Shown: in pieces, positions 17,504 to 27,357 of the stretch
Layout of the letters: each line of letters begins with the position of its first letter
How positions within the stretch are numbered: position 1 is the first letter of the stretch
From: Phycisphaerae bacterium
GTDB taxonomy: Bacteria; Planctomycetota; Phycisphaerae; Sedimentisphaerales; Anaerohalosphaeraceae
DNA: 41,996 nt
Assembly (NCBI GenBank): GCA_018052735.1
Contig: JAGPMT010000027.1
Location: 1-41,996 of the forward strand
Direction of reading: 5' to 3'
The notes under the pieces: model-generated
Seen by the model: only the letters and a program-made list of their open reading frames with translations
Database searches by the model: none
What the model was told of the DNA's origin: nothing
Position numbers and translations under genes: made by a program

Positions 17504-18547
17504 ATGGGCAAAACATCGGCAAATCGGTCGAGTCGGTCTGCTCTTGCAGCAGGCAAGCATTCTTTGCCGGCATTAATTCTCTACAGCATATTGGCGATTT
17601 ATCTGTTTTATCCCTATATAAACCGCTTCAGCACAGTTCAATTTCTATATGTAATCAATCCCATCGCCGCAGCACTAGGGGCATATATCCTCAGCCGGCG
17701 CTGGCTTTACCACCCGGCAGCTTCGGTGACAGCCGGTGCCGCATATGGCTTTGGCCCGTTCGGATTGGGATTTACCGGTTTTCATCCATTGGCAGGATTC
17801 TCCTGGATGATGCTGCCATGGCTTTTGCTGCCGGCGGTTTACTGGCGACAGGGGCAAACGCCGGATGGGCTGCGGTTTGGCGGGCGTGCTGCATTTTCAC
17901 TTCTGCCGTTTGTATGGATGGTTCTTCTGTTCCGTATCGCCGCCCAGCCGTGGATAGGGCCGTTTGCACTTCTTCCTTTAACTGCGTCGCTGACGCTTGA
18001 GGACTTTAAGGGGCTTATTTTCCCTCTGCATGAGGCCGGACAGCATATTGTTTTCGGTCTGTATCCGACGGCATTTGTGATGGCGCTGATGGGATTGTTT
18101 GTATATGCCAAGCTGCAGCGGATCGGCCCGCTGATTCCTGTTGCCGTTGGGACAGTGCTGGCATTTTGCGGGCCGGTTTTTCAGGTAAGCCCCGTTGTAT
18201 GGGCGGCATTCCCGGTGCTGTTTTTATCTCTTCTAAGCGGATTGGGTATTGAAGCGCTGTCGGCGGCTGGAAAAGCAGATTCCAAGTGGGTTGCCGTCTG
18301 TGCAATCTTTGCGACGGTATTATCCGCCTTTTTCGGGGGACTTTCGATTGGCATCGTCCTTATTTCGCCGGAGGTATTTAAGCTGACGGCATTGCTGTAC
18401 GGCTTGGCAGCAGCTGCCCTGTGGCTTTTATTGTGCCTGATACGTCTGCAGCTTCACTGGCCGCTGGCCCGATGGGCTCTTCTGACCTGTGCAGCCGCAA
18501 TCGACTTGTTCTTGGCAAGCCGCTATTTTACCGCCAAACTGTTTTAA
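17504..18547 (+). CDS. Hypothetical multi-spanning membrane protein
   Basis: 347 residues, about 10 hydrophobic segments, preceded by AAGGA. I do not recognise a defined family. The segments YPYINRFSTVQFLYVINPIAAALGAYIL and AAYGFGPFGLGFTGFHPLAGFSWMMLPWLLLP recall the membrane part of YfhO-like or glycosyltransferase-C-like proteins, which are usually at least twice as long. If related, this copy lacks much of the periplasmic region. It follows the purM terminator by 40 bp and is probably transcribed alone. No catalytic motif is visible. Confidence 0.65.
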   Translation: MGKTSANRSSRSALAAGKHSLPALILYSILAIYLFYPYINRFSTVQFLYVINPIAAALGAYILSRRWLYHPAASVTAGAAYGFGPFGLGFTGFHPLAGFSWMMLPWLLLPAVYWRQGQTPDGLRFGGRAAFSLLPFVWMVLLFRIAAQPWIGPFALLPLTASLTLEDFKGLIFPLHEAGQHIVFGLYPTAFVMALMGLFVYAKLQRIGPLIPVAVGTVLAFCGPVFQVSPVVWAAFPVLFLSLLSGLGIEALSAAGKADSKWVAVCAIFATVLSAFFGGLSIGIVLISPEVFKLTALLYGLAAAALWLLLCLIRLQLHWPLARWALLTCAAAIDLFLASRYFTAKLF

Positions 18548-18597
18548 GCCGTATCGGCAGGCCTGTTGTCGCAAGCCGCCGGCCAAAATTAAATGGT

Positions 18598-19353
18598 TTA
18601 GTCCTTTTTCTTTTGCGGCACAGGCAGGCCGAGTTCGCTGAGAACCTTAATCATATCTTCCCAGACACGTTTGCGGTTTTCATAGGAGTAATTGCGCAGC
18701 AGATAGGCCGGATGATAGGTCGGCATCAGCTTGACCGGCGGAGCCTCGTCAGAAACTCGGTATTCAAAAAATCGGCCGCGGAGTTTGCCGATGGATTCAT
18801 TGGTATTGAGAAGCGTTCGAGCCGCCGGCGCTCCGAGCGCAACAATTACCTGCGGCCGGATCAGCGCAATCTGGCGTTTCAAAAAAGGCCAGCAATTGAT
18901 GATTTCTTCTGCTTTTGGATCTCGGTTGCCCGGCGGTCGGCATTTGATAATATTGGCGATAAAAACATCCTGCCGCTTAAGGCCCATGGCGGTAATGATG
19001 TCGGTCAGAAGCTTGCCGGCCCTGCCGACAAACGCCAGCCCCTGCTGGTCTTCCTCGGCTCCGGGACCTTCGCCCACAAACATCAGCCGTGCCTTTGGAT
19101 TGCCTTGTCCGGCAACAGGATTGATGCGGCTGCGGCCAATCTCGCATTTTCGACAGGCGCTGATTTCGGCAGCAATTTTTTCCAGCGAATCATCCGTCAG
19201 GAATTCCTCATCCGCTGTTTTTGCACAGACCGCACCGGACAGAACATCAGACTGAGCCCGCTGCGGCCTTTTGACGGTAAAATCGCCGACAAAAAAGGCC
19301 TCCATTTCCAAATGCTGGAGGAAAATTTTATCCCAATTGACCTGTTGTTCCAT
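18598..19353 (-). CDS. Uracil-DNA glycosylase, family 4 (Fe-S)
   Basis: Removes uracil from DNA to start base-excision repair. 251 residues; the catalytic core runs from about 60 to 240. Motif A is GEGPGAEED (94-102) and motif B is HPAYLLR (214-220). Four cysteines (67, 70, 138, 154) match the [4Fe-4S] ligands of the thermophile-type family-4 enzymes. The first ~55 residues are a poorly conserved extension similar to that seen in phage SPO1-like/UDG4 annotations. The RBS upstream of the ATG is weak, so the start is uncertain. It is downstream of the PEP-synthase-like gene with an 80-bp gap. Confidence 0.92.
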   Translation of the reverse strand: MEQQVNWDKIFLQHLEMEAFFVGDFTVKRPQRAQSDVLSGAVCAKTADEEFLTDDSLEKIAAEISACRKCEIGRSRINPVAGQGNPKARLMFVGEGPGAEEDQQGLAFVGRAGKLLTDIITAMGLKRQDVFIANIIKCRPPGNRDPKAEEIINCWPFLKRQIALIRPQVIVALGAPAARTLLNTNESIGKLRGRFFEYRVSDEAPPVKLMPTYHPAYLLRNYSYENRKRVWEDMIKVLSELGLPVPQKKKD

Positions 19354-19433
19354 ATCCGAAGTATAGGAGATTGCCGGCTATTTTCAAACAAAAAAACTTG
19401 GCACGAATCCGCATCCTCTGCCGTTGCCAAGAC

Positions 19434-22052
19434 CTATTTCGATGTTTTGGGAGCTTCAAAATAGCACACCAACTTTTGACTGAACACATCTGCTTCGAGC
19501 CGGAGAGATTTGTCTGTTATTTCATAAACAAAAACAGTCTGACTGAACTTTTCTGCTTCCGGCACAAGGCGTGTCAGCAGATTGGGACGCTTCAGGAGCA
19601 ATCCCGGCTGAAATAACACATCGCTTTTCTCACAGAAAAGAGCGATATAAAAAATCCGCTCTTCCACAAGATCCATAAAGAAGTGGCTGCCGTAGGACAA
19701 TTCCGGCATCAGATTGCCGCCGGGATAAGAAATCTCGCACAGCACTGTTACCTGATTGATTTCGGAAAACCGCACCGGAATGCCAAGCGATGGCGTCGAG
19801 GTTCCCCAGCGTCCCGGCCCCATCAGCATTGTAAAATCCGATTTTCTGCTGCAAAATTGGCGATTGAGCTTGCCTATCAACCGCGCCAGTTCGTATTTTT
19901 CCTGCTGGGTTAATGCGATATAGGCCGATGGGTGCACATAAATAATCTTATTGACGGTCCGTGAAATACTCCCGCCCATAAAGCTGCCCTGTGTCCGTAA
20001 CAGAATCCGCTCCGGATCCAGCCGTTCTGTAAGCCGAATTCGGCTGCCGACGCCCGAGGCCTGAAGGGGACGGCACTGCAGCAGGTTAATCTGAGGCGGC
20101 AGATTGCCTGCTAAATTGACAGTAAACTCAATATCGACTGGATAATCGTAGAACTGCTCGAGGGTTTTGAGCAAGCGGCGCATAACAGCAGCCAAATCCG
20201 TATGTTCCAGAAGCAAATCGAATGTCATAATATACTGGCGGGGGCCGTCAATACCCAGCTGCCTCATCCGGTCGGCGGCTTCCTGATCTTCAGCCGCCAG
20301 CAGGTGGAAGTCCCAGTCGGGATTCGATGCCAAATACTGCTGAATCGGCAGCGTTTGCTCGCAGTTATCGGCAATATTGAGAACATCTATATAGTGCTGT
20401 GAAAACTGGCGCTGATTGCCCGCACTGACGGGCGGACGCAAAGACGGTGCATCCAGTGCCACCAGACGCGGGTAATCTTCGTCCACACGGTTCACTGCAC
20501 GCGTACCCAAACCGGCTACCAGCCGGAGCAGCCCCGCCTGAGGATCCAAGTCCTTATGCCATACAAAGGTATTGCAGGACACTCCAACTCCAGCTGCATC
20601 CGGATAAAAATAGGAACCATGGGGAGAACCGGAAACGCGCTGCACCAGCAAAGCCATCTGTTCGTCCATTTGGTCCAAGCCCCGCTGGAGACGATATGTC
20701 AGAGCATCTTCGTTGACCGTGCTTGCATAAATTGTGCGAACTGCTTCTTCAAACTTGGCATACCGTTCATCCGGATCGCCTTGATTGACCAGAAACAGAC
20801 TTTCGTATTTGCCTGCAAATGCATTGCCGAAGCTGTCTTCCAGCAAACTGCTGGAACGGACAATAATCGGCGACTGGCCGAAATACTCGAGCATTTCCTG
20901 AAATTGCTCACGGATATCGCTGGAAAATTTGCCTTTGAGCAGTCCGCTCTGAAGTTCCGGTGCCTTAGCAAAATAGCCTTCGGGAGTCTTTTGCTCCATT
21001 CGAAGTTTCCAGAGTCCATTCTGTACAATGTAGGTATGGAAAATATCCGAACCAATATAGAAGGAATCGTGGGGTTCAAGCCGGCTTTGCCAGTCAAAGG
21101 AGGCATCCTGCGACAGGATTTTTCGTGCCAGCAGCATCCCAACCGATTTGCCGCCGATATAGCCGGTACCGATGAGCCGGGCTTTAATATCCAGAAGGTC
21201 ACGAAGCGTAAAATGCGACTTTAAGAGAGCCAGCATCCTCTCCTCGCGCCCCATCATAATACGGCAGATAGTTTCAACAGCCTGTTTGCATTCAGGATTA
21301 TCTTTGTCGGCATCAGCATAGCGGCTGACAAGTGTTTCAGCATTAAGAAATAATCTATCCCAATAATCCAGTTTTCGGCGGGTTCGGCTGCGGGCAATGT
21401 CCGAAATGTAGGAAAAAAGACGGGCGGCATCTACACTATCCGTAACAGGTGTAAATTGTGTTCCATCATCGCGGTGCGGCAGAAACATTGTAGGCGAGTA
21501 TCGGTTCCACACTTTCAACGGATGAATATAGCGAGTCCCTTCAAGATGATAAACATCCAACAGCAATTGCGTGGTGCCGCGTATGCGAGCAACGGTTTGA
21601 AAAGAATGATAATCCCGCAGAAGTGCAAAATAGGCAATCGTGTCTAATTCATAGAGATAAGGGCATGTAACCGTAAAAAAGTTTCCAACCATCAAATCGG
21701 TTGCCCATGTTGTCAGCAGGTCTGACAAGCTGTCAAATACATAAAAAGCCCCCCTGCCCTGCTGAGAAATTATCTGATGAACCTGTGTCGTAAATGTCTC
21801 AAAGCCGGTGTCGGCATCCAGTTCGACGATCGTCAATCCCGGCTGCGGCTCCAACAGCGGCAAATGCTGTGCGAAACGAAAGTAAACCAGCTTGCGGTGT
21901 TCCGCGACAGCGCGAGCCGCAAAGGGAGCTGCAAGTTCTTTGAATCGCTCAATAGCATCTACCTGCCAGACAACATTATCGCCGTACTGAAGCCGGGTCA
22001 GAAGCTCATCCAGATGATTCAGTCCTGTACTGGGGTAAGGAAATCGCTCCAT
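19434..22052 (-). CDS. PEP/pyruvate-binding ATP-grasp protein with degenerate KaiC-like N-terminus
   Basis: 872 residues. Residues about 8-230 resemble a RecA/KaiC-fold domain (STGLNHLDELLTRLQYGDNVVWQVD), but the Walker A Gly-Lys-Thr is missing. Residues about 290-690 form the ATP-grasp half of PEP synthase/pyruvate phosphate dikinase: YIGGKSVGM, IIVRSSSLLEDSFGNAFAGKYES, VAGLGTRAVNRVDEDYPR and IEFTVN...LLQCRPL. The phosphohistidine swivel domain and the PEP-binding barrel are absent. Instead a ~170-residue C-terminal module (LMGPGRWGTSTPSLGIPVRFSEIN, MPELSYGSHFF) follows. It cannot complete the PEP synthase cycle alone. It could phosphorylate another acceptor or be a regulatory relative. Function unknown. 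Confidence 0.85.
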   Translation of the reverse strand: MERFPYPSTGLNHLDELLTRLQYGDNVVWQVDAIERFKELAAPFAARAVAEHRKLVYFRFAQHLPLLEPQPGLTIVELDADTGFETFTTQVHQIISQQGRGAFYVFDSLSDLLTTWATDLMVGNFFTVTCPYLYELDTIAYFALLRDYHSFQTVARIRGTTQLLLDVYHLEGTRYIHPLKVWNRYSPTMFLPHRDDGTQFTPVTDSVDAARLFSYISDIARSRTRRKLDYWDRLFLNAETLVSRYADADKDNPECKQAVETICRIMMGREERMLALLKSHFTLRDLLDIKARLIGTGYIGGKSVGMLLARKILSQDASFDWQSRLEPHDSFYIGSDIFHTYIVQNGLWKLRMEQKTPEGYFAKAPELQSGLLKGKFSSDIREQFQEMLEYFGQSPIIVRSSSLLEDSFGNAFAGKYESLFLVNQGDPDERYAKFEEAVRTIYASTVNEDALTYRLQRGLDQMDEQMALLVQRVSGSPHGSYFYPDAAGVGVSCNTFVWHKDLDPQAGLLRLVAGLGTRAVNRVDEDYPRLVALDAPSLRPPVSAGNQRQFSQHYIDVLNIADNCEQTLPIQQYLASNPDWDFHLLAAEDQEAADRMRQLGIDGPRQYIMTFDLLLEHTDLAAVMRRLLKTLEQFYDYPVDIEFTVNLAGNLPPQINLLQCRPLQASGVGSRIRLTERLDPERILLRTQGSFMGGSISRTVNKIIYVHPSAYIALTQQEKYELARLIGKLNRQFCSRKSDFTMLMGPGRWGTSTPSLGIPVRFSEINQVTVLCEISYPGGNLMPELSYGSHFFMDLVEERIFYIALFCEKSDVLFQPGLLLKRPNLLTRLVPEAEKFSQTVFVYEITDKSLRLEADVFSQKLVCYFEAPKTSK

Positions 22053-22110
22053 AGTGCACTTGGCCTTTTTTGTATTCTTTCTCTATTTTATCAAGCATCC
22101 GATAGACTGC

Positions 22111-22150
22111 AAAAAATAAAATCCCCCGCCCTGAAGGCAAGGGGATTTTA
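22111..22150 (-). terminator. Terminator of gdhA
   Basis: Perfect 10-bp arms (22117-22126 with 22141-22150) plus an inner GCC/GGC pair. On the minus strand it is followed by TTTATTTTTT. It is about 40 bp downstream of the gdhA stop. Confidence 0.8.
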
Positions 22151-22191
22151 ATCATTGAGCAACTATCTGTTTAACGTTTTGGTCAACAGGT

Positions 22192-23571
<1,380 letters not shown>

Positions 23572-23706
23572 TTAATCCGTACGACAATAAGGATTTTTAC
23601 TTTTTATGCTAAACCGCTTTTTCGGTATTTACTGCGCTTTTGTTCGTGTGCATCAGCAGTTAAAAAAATGAAAACAAAGCCTTTACATTCTATCATGTGT
23701 CCTTAT

Positions 23707-23722
23707 AATAGTATTAACTATT
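23707..23722. promoter_or_regulatory. Candidate LysR operator between gdhA and the LysR gene
   Basis: Inverted repeat AATAGT-ATTA-ACTATT with perfect 6-bp arms, 54 bp upstream of the LysR ATG. LysR proteins typically bind such AT-rich dyads in the divergent intergenic region. Confidence 0.35.
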
Positions 23723-23776
23723 GCTTTAGACCAATAATAATTTAAGATACTATAAATCAGTTTATCTAATAACACA

Positions 23777-24667
23777 ATGAATCTGGAAATGGCTAAAATC
23801 TTTTGCGATTTGGCGGAGTTAAAGAACTTCTCCCGCACCGCGGAACTTCACGGCATAAGCCAGTCAGCAGTTTCCCAGCAACTAGCGCATCTAGAAATGG
23901 TGCACAATACCCAATTTATTAATCGCAAGGAACGTCCTTTGGAATTGACGGCCTCGGGACAGGCATTCTACCGTGCCTGCAAAGACATCCTTGAACGCTA
24001 TAACCAGTTCAACCATGAGCTCGCCAGCTTAACTAAAACTACCTGCCGCGTCAACATCGCATCTATTTTCAGCATTGGAATGCACACGCTGCAGCCCTAT
24101 ATAAAAAAATTTATACGAAACTACCCCGACGTAAACCTTGTTGTGGAATATCTGGATGCCGCAGAAATCTATACCCGACTTCTCAAGGGAAGCATTGATA
24201 TGGGAGTTGTCGCCCTTGCTAGACATGACCGCGCGACGCAGGTTTACCCATTTGAAAATGAGCCGCTGGTTGTGGTTTGTGCGCTGGGACATCCGCTGGC
24301 CGAAGCAAAAGAGATTGACATCCATCAGCTTCAGGGCAGTAAATTTATTGCATTTTCTAAAAATGTGCCTACCCGCCAGCATATCGACAGCATCCTTAAA
24401 CGCTATGGCGTGGCGGTTCAGATTGCAATGGAATTTGACAATATTGAAACCATTAAACGAGCTATTGAAATCAACTCCGGCATCAGCATCTTGCCCAAGC
24501 CCTGCGTACAGACAGAAGTTACCAGCCGCACACTGGTTGAACTGAACCTTTCTAATGAGCATTTCTTCCGCCCTACCGGCATTATCGTACGCAAAGACCA
24601 CCAATTAAACAAGGCCGCCCAAGCTCTTCTGGATTTAATGCGAAAAGACACATCAATCGAATTGTAA
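23777..24667 (+). CDS. LysR-family transcriptional regulator
   Basis: 296 residues, standard LysR length. The N-terminal winged HTH (FCDLAELKNFSRTAELHGISQSAVSQQLAHLE, residues about 9-40) is typical. After a linker helix, residues about 90-290 form the periplasmic-binding-protein-like effector domain (NIASIFSIGMHTLQPYIKKFIRNYPDVNLVVEY, GSIDMGVV, GHPLAEAKEIDIHQLQGSKFI). It is divergent from gdhA and 13 bp upstream of a LolA-like gene, so it may regulate itself, gdhA or the downstream cluster. The effector cannot be predicted. Confidence 0.93.
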   Translation: MNLEMAKIFCDLAELKNFSRTAELHGISQSAVSQQLAHLEMVHNTQFINRKERPLELTASGQAFYRACKDILERYNQFNHELASLTKTTCRVNIASIFSIGMHTLQPYIKKFIRNYPDVNLVVEYLDAAEIYTRLLKGSIDMGVVALARHDRATQVYPFENEPLVVVCALGHPLAEAKEIDIHQLQGSKFIAFSKNVPTRQHIDSILKRYGVAVQIAMEFDNIETIKRAIEINSGISILPKPCVQTEVTSRTLVELNLSNEHFFRPTGIIVRKDHQLNKAAQALLDLMRKDTSIEL

Positions 24668-24680
24668 ACAGCAGGACATT

Positions 24681-25508
24681 ATGATAAAGTTAAAATCTAT
24701 GCAGATACTGATTATCGGATTATGTACAGTTTTGAATATCTGGGCATCGGATGTATGCCCAAATGCTGATAAAACAGATTCATACAATTCTCAAACAGCT
24801 GATTCAGGGGCAGGAGATCTCGAGCAAATTCTATCCAGAATCGTTGAGTCCACCCGACAATTAAAATCCTGTCAAGCCCGGCTGTCGTATCTTTTCGTTC
24901 AGGATCCAGATTTGCTTGCTTCCCGCACGCTGCGGACTGGAACACTGTATTACATCAATGGAGGAGAAAAGTCCCTTTTAAGGATACATTTTCAAGATAT
25001 AAAACAGGATGATTTTGAGCCCGAAGCAAGACGGGAAGAATACCTGTTTGACGGTGTTTGGCTGACTCGTATTGATTTTAAGCTTAAGCAGGTGGATCAA
25101 TTCCAGCAGGCGCCGGAAGATAAGCCGATGGATGTGTTTGAGCTGATAAGCCATAATTTCCCAATAGTAGGCTTTTCAGGTACGGATAAGCTGCAACAGG
25201 ATTTCAATATCGCTCTAAAAGAAAAAAATGACGACCCAAACGAGCCGATTTGCCTTCTTTTGGAGGTAAAACAAGGTTCAAAGTTTCACGAGGAATACGA
25301 AAAAATTGATTTCTGGATAGATCCTGCCAACTATTTGCCTAAACGTCTGCTGGCTTACGCCGTACAGGGGGATTTATATGATATCTCGTTTTCTGATATA
25401 GAAATCAACAAAAAGTTGGAAAAGTCGGTTTTTACGATTGAAACGCCGGCCGATTTCCGTAAAAATGTAGAGCCATTGAAGAATTCTGGTGATAGGAAAG
25501 GAACATAG
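24681..25508 (+). CDS. Exported LolA-like lipoprotein-carrier-fold protein
   Basis: 275 residues with an N-terminal signal peptide (residues about 4-22, LIIGLCTVLNIWAS). Then ILSRIVESTRQLKSCQARLSYLF and a run of beta strands (RTGTLYYINGGEKSLLRIHF, EYLFDGVWLTRIDFKLKQVDQF, IDFWIDPANYLPKRLLAY) fit the LolA/LolB half-barrel that carries hydrophobic ligands across the periplasm. It may shuttle lipoproteins or another lipid. It sits between LysR (13-bp gap) and the flavodoxin (3-bp gap), which suggests one transcript. Confidence 0.82.
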   Translation: MIKLKSMQILIIGLCTVLNIWASDVCPNADKTDSYNSQTADSGAGDLEQILSRIVESTRQLKSCQARLSYLFVQDPDLLASRTLRTGTLYYINGGEKSLLRIHFQDIKQDDFEPEARREEYLFDGVWLTRIDFKLKQVDQFQQAPEDKPMDVFELISHNFPIVGFSGTDKLQQDFNIALKEKNDDPNEPICLLLEVKQGSKFHEEYEKIDFWIDPANYLPKRLLAYAVQGDLYDISFSDIEINKKLEKSVFTIETPADFRKNVEPLKNSGDRKGT

Positions 25509-25511
25509 AGT

Positions 25512-25988
25512 ATGGCCAAAGGACTGGTGTTGTACTATTCCCGAAGCGGCAATACCAAAATGATGGCCAACGCAATTGCCGAGGCCATGGAAAAAGCCGG
25601 ATTGCCAACCAAATGCAAAAGCGTTACAGATGCTAAAGTCAGTGATTTAGTCGATGCCGATGCTGTTGTTGTAGGGTCTCCGACCTATTATGGACGGGCG
25701 GCGGCGGCTGTGGCACAGCTTTTCGACGAATCAGTCAGCAAGCACGGCAAACTGGACGGCAAGGTTGGGGCTGCCTTCAGCAGCTCGGCCAACATCGGCG
25801 GCGGCAACGAAACTACAATCTGTGAAATCATCAATATGATGCTCATTCACGGGATGATTGTGCAGGGCGATCCGCAGGGCGACCATTATGGTCCTGTTTC
25901 CATTGGAAAGCCGGACGAGCGTGTATTGACACAGTGTGCTCGCCGCGGTCAACGTGTGGCTGCATTGACCCTAAAATTATTCGGATAA
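25512..25988 (+). CDS. Flavodoxin / WrbA-like flavoprotein
   Basis: 158-residue flavodoxin-fold protein that binds FMN. The phosphate loop is YYSRSGNTKMMANAIAEAM (residues 8-26). The isoalloxazine loops are VVGSPTYYGRAAAAVAQLFDE and AFSSSANIGGGNETT. Length and motifs fit short WrbA-like NAD(P)H:quinone reductases or flavodoxins. It could serve as a one- or two-electron carrier for low-potential redox reactions. It starts 3 bp after the LolA-like gene, so it is translationally linked to it. Confidence 0.92.
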   Translation: MAKGLVLYYSRSGNTKMMANAIAEAMEKAGLPTKCKSVTDAKVSDLVDADAVVVGSPTYYGRAAAAVAQLFDESVSKHGKLDGKVGAAFSSSANIGGGNETTICEIINMMLIHGMIVQGDPQGDHYGPVSIGKPDERVLTQCARRGQRVAALTLKLFG

Positions 25989-26086
25989 ATCAACAATTTA
26001 TATTTGAAAAGCATCCAAAGATATGTAATTATTTCGTTTACTTGAATAAGAGCAAGACTAACAGCGATTCCAAGGAGATACGATAC

Positions 26087-26260
26087 ATGCAGGCTTACGA
26101 AGAACTGAAACAGCTGGTAGCAGAAATTGAAGCCGATATTAACAAAGCAGAGGGCGGCAATAAGGCAGCTGGAACCCGTGTGCGTAAACAGATGCAGCGA
26201 ATCAAGCAGGCCGCACAGAATGTCCGAAACAACATTCTCGAGATCCGGTCCAGCGAATAG
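26087..26260 (+). CDS. Histone H1-like (Hc1-type) DNA-binding protein
   Basis: 57 residues starting at an ATG behind AAGGAG; the open frame extends upstream but without an RBS. The sequence LVAEIEADINKAEGGNKAAGTRVRKQMQRIKQAAQNVRNNI resembles the N-terminal helical half of chlamydial Hc1 and the short histone H1-like proteins of Bacteroidota and Planctomycetota. It lacks the Lys/Ala-rich tail of Hc1. It probably binds DNA or RNA nonspecifically and helps organise the nucleoid. It lies about 100 bp after the flavodoxin. Confidence 0.82.
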   Translation: MQAYEELKQLVAEIEADINKAEGGNKAAGTRVRKQMQRIKQAAQNVRNNILEIRSSE

Positions 26261-26371
26261 ACCGCTTTGCCCATTTTGGAACCTACGATTAGTTTTGCCG
26301 GCATCGCCGGAAGAAGAGGTCTGAGCATCGTAAACGGTTAATACCCTATAACCATTCCGTAAGAGGAGAGT

Positions 26372-26845
26372 ATGCCTCCAGCGCTATTGGTTGATTTATC
26401 AACAATTGATTTGAATACTGTGGAATATGACCGCAGCGCCATAGCTGAGGTTAATCCGCAGTCGTACGAGATGTCTCAACTGGACGGCATCATCTGGCAC
26501 GATTTGGAGCGGATGCTGTGCGTGGGCTTTAAAGATGTTACCGAACATGAGTTTTGGGTTCGCGGTCATATACCGGGACGTCCCATCATGCCGGGCGTTA
26601 TCATGGTGGAAGCGGCTGCTCAATTATGCAGTTTTTTTATGAAACGCATCTACGGTTTGACCGGCTTTATCGGTTTCGCAGGAATTGATAATACCAAGTT
26701 TCGTGAAACGGTTCCGCCGGGCAAACGGCTTTACCTTTTAGGGCACATTCACAAAGTTCGAAGCCGGCAGTTTTCCGCTATGGTACAGGGAGTTGTTGAC
26801 GGCAAAATGGTGTTCGATACCGTCATCAGCGGCATGCGGGTTTGA
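26372..26845 (+). CDS. FabZ-like 3-hydroxyacyl-ACP dehydratase
   Basis: 157-residue hot-dog-fold protein. The active-site helix FWVRGHIPGRPIMPGVIMVEAAAQ holds catalytic His66 and Glu80. A ~40-residue N-terminal extension precedes the FabZ core. It would dehydrate 3-hydroxyacyl-ACP in fatty-acid or related lipid synthesis. No other fab genes are adjacent, so it may be a paralogue for a special acyl chain. The start is supported by GAGGAGAG. A terminator follows the stop by 24 bp. Confidence 0.9.
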   Translation: MPPALLVDLSTIDLNTVEYDRSAIAEVNPQSYEMSQLDGIIWHDLERMLCVGFKDVTEHEFWVRGHIPGRPIMPGVIMVEAAAQLCSFFMKRIYGLTGFIGFAGIDNTKFRETVPPGKRLYLLGHIHKVRSRQFSAMVQGVVDGKMVFDTVISGMRV

Positions 26846-26868
26846 AGTGCTGACGCATCAAGTCAAGA

Positions 26869-26904
26869 AAAACGGCCGACCTGCAACGCAGATTCGGCCG
26901 TTTT
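26869..26904. terminator. Bidirectional terminator between fabZ-like gene and tRNA-Glu
   Basis: Perfect 11-bp stem (26869-26879 with 26894-26904) around a 14-nt loop, with T runs of 4 on the plus strand and 5 on the minus strand. It can end both the plus-strand fabZ transcript and the minus-strand tRNA-Glu transcript. Confidence 0.75.
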
Positions 26905-26910
26905 CATATA

Positions 26911-26983
26911 TAGCCCCAAGGGGATTCGAACCCCTGTCGCCGGGTTGAAAACCCGGTGTCCTAGGCCTCTAGACGATGGGGCC
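26911..26983 (-). tRNA. tRNA-Glu (anticodon TTC)
   Basis: 73-nt cloverleaf: acceptor GGCCCCA/TGGGGCT (with a G-U closing pair at 1-72), D arm GTCTAGAGGCCTAGGAC, anticodon stem CCGGG/CCCGG around TTTTCAA (anticodon TTC), and T arm AGGGG/CCCCT around TTCGAAT. No CCA is encoded. The 5' end is only 9 bp from the ferredoxin stop on the same strand. Confidence 0.96.
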
Positions 26984-26992
26984 TGAAAAACT

Positions 26993-27166
26993 TTATTCCA
27001 TACGGATCGCTTCGACTGGGCATTCATCCACACAAACACCGCAGTCAACGCATTTATCCGCATCAACGCATGCTTTGCCATCCTGCATCTCAATGGCTTC
27101 ACTGGGGCAGGCATCAACACACGACCCGCAGCCTGTGCAGGTTCCCGGATCAACTTTCGCAGGCAT
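26993..27166 (-). CDS. 2x[4Fe-4S] ferredoxin
   Basis: 57-residue bacterial-type ferredoxin with two complete cluster motifs, Cys10-13-16-20 (CTGCGSCVDACP) and Cys39-42-45-49 (CVDCGVCVDECP). A low-potential one-electron carrier. The longer frame to 27232 has no RBS; the ATG at 27166 has GGAAAGGGG upstream. It is almost fused to tRNA-Glu, which lies 9 bp downstream with no terminator between, so the tRNA is probably cut from the ferredoxin message. It could serve the Ehr complex, but it is encoded 15 kb away. Confidence 0.95.
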   Translation of the reverse strand: MPAKVDPGTCTGCGSCVDACPSEAIEMQDGKACVDADKCVDCGVCVDECPVEAIRME

Positions 27167-27357
27167 TTTTATCCCCTTTCCTTGAATAGTTAATATCTTT
27201 TCATTCTTAAAACAGAGGCGGAAGTTTAACACAAAACAAAGGAAAAACTCAATACTTTTTTTAAAAAATTTTTAAAAACCAACACGCAAAAAGGACCAAC
27301 ACAACTCCAAAACAAATTGTAGAGTTATCGTGTCGCCCTTTAAAAATCAAACTTCTT

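Noticed and set aside
18421..19464. 347-codon plus-strand frame overlapping the uracil-DNA glycosylase
   Set aside because: Lies opposite a gene with all family-4 UDG motifs and has no recognisable domain.
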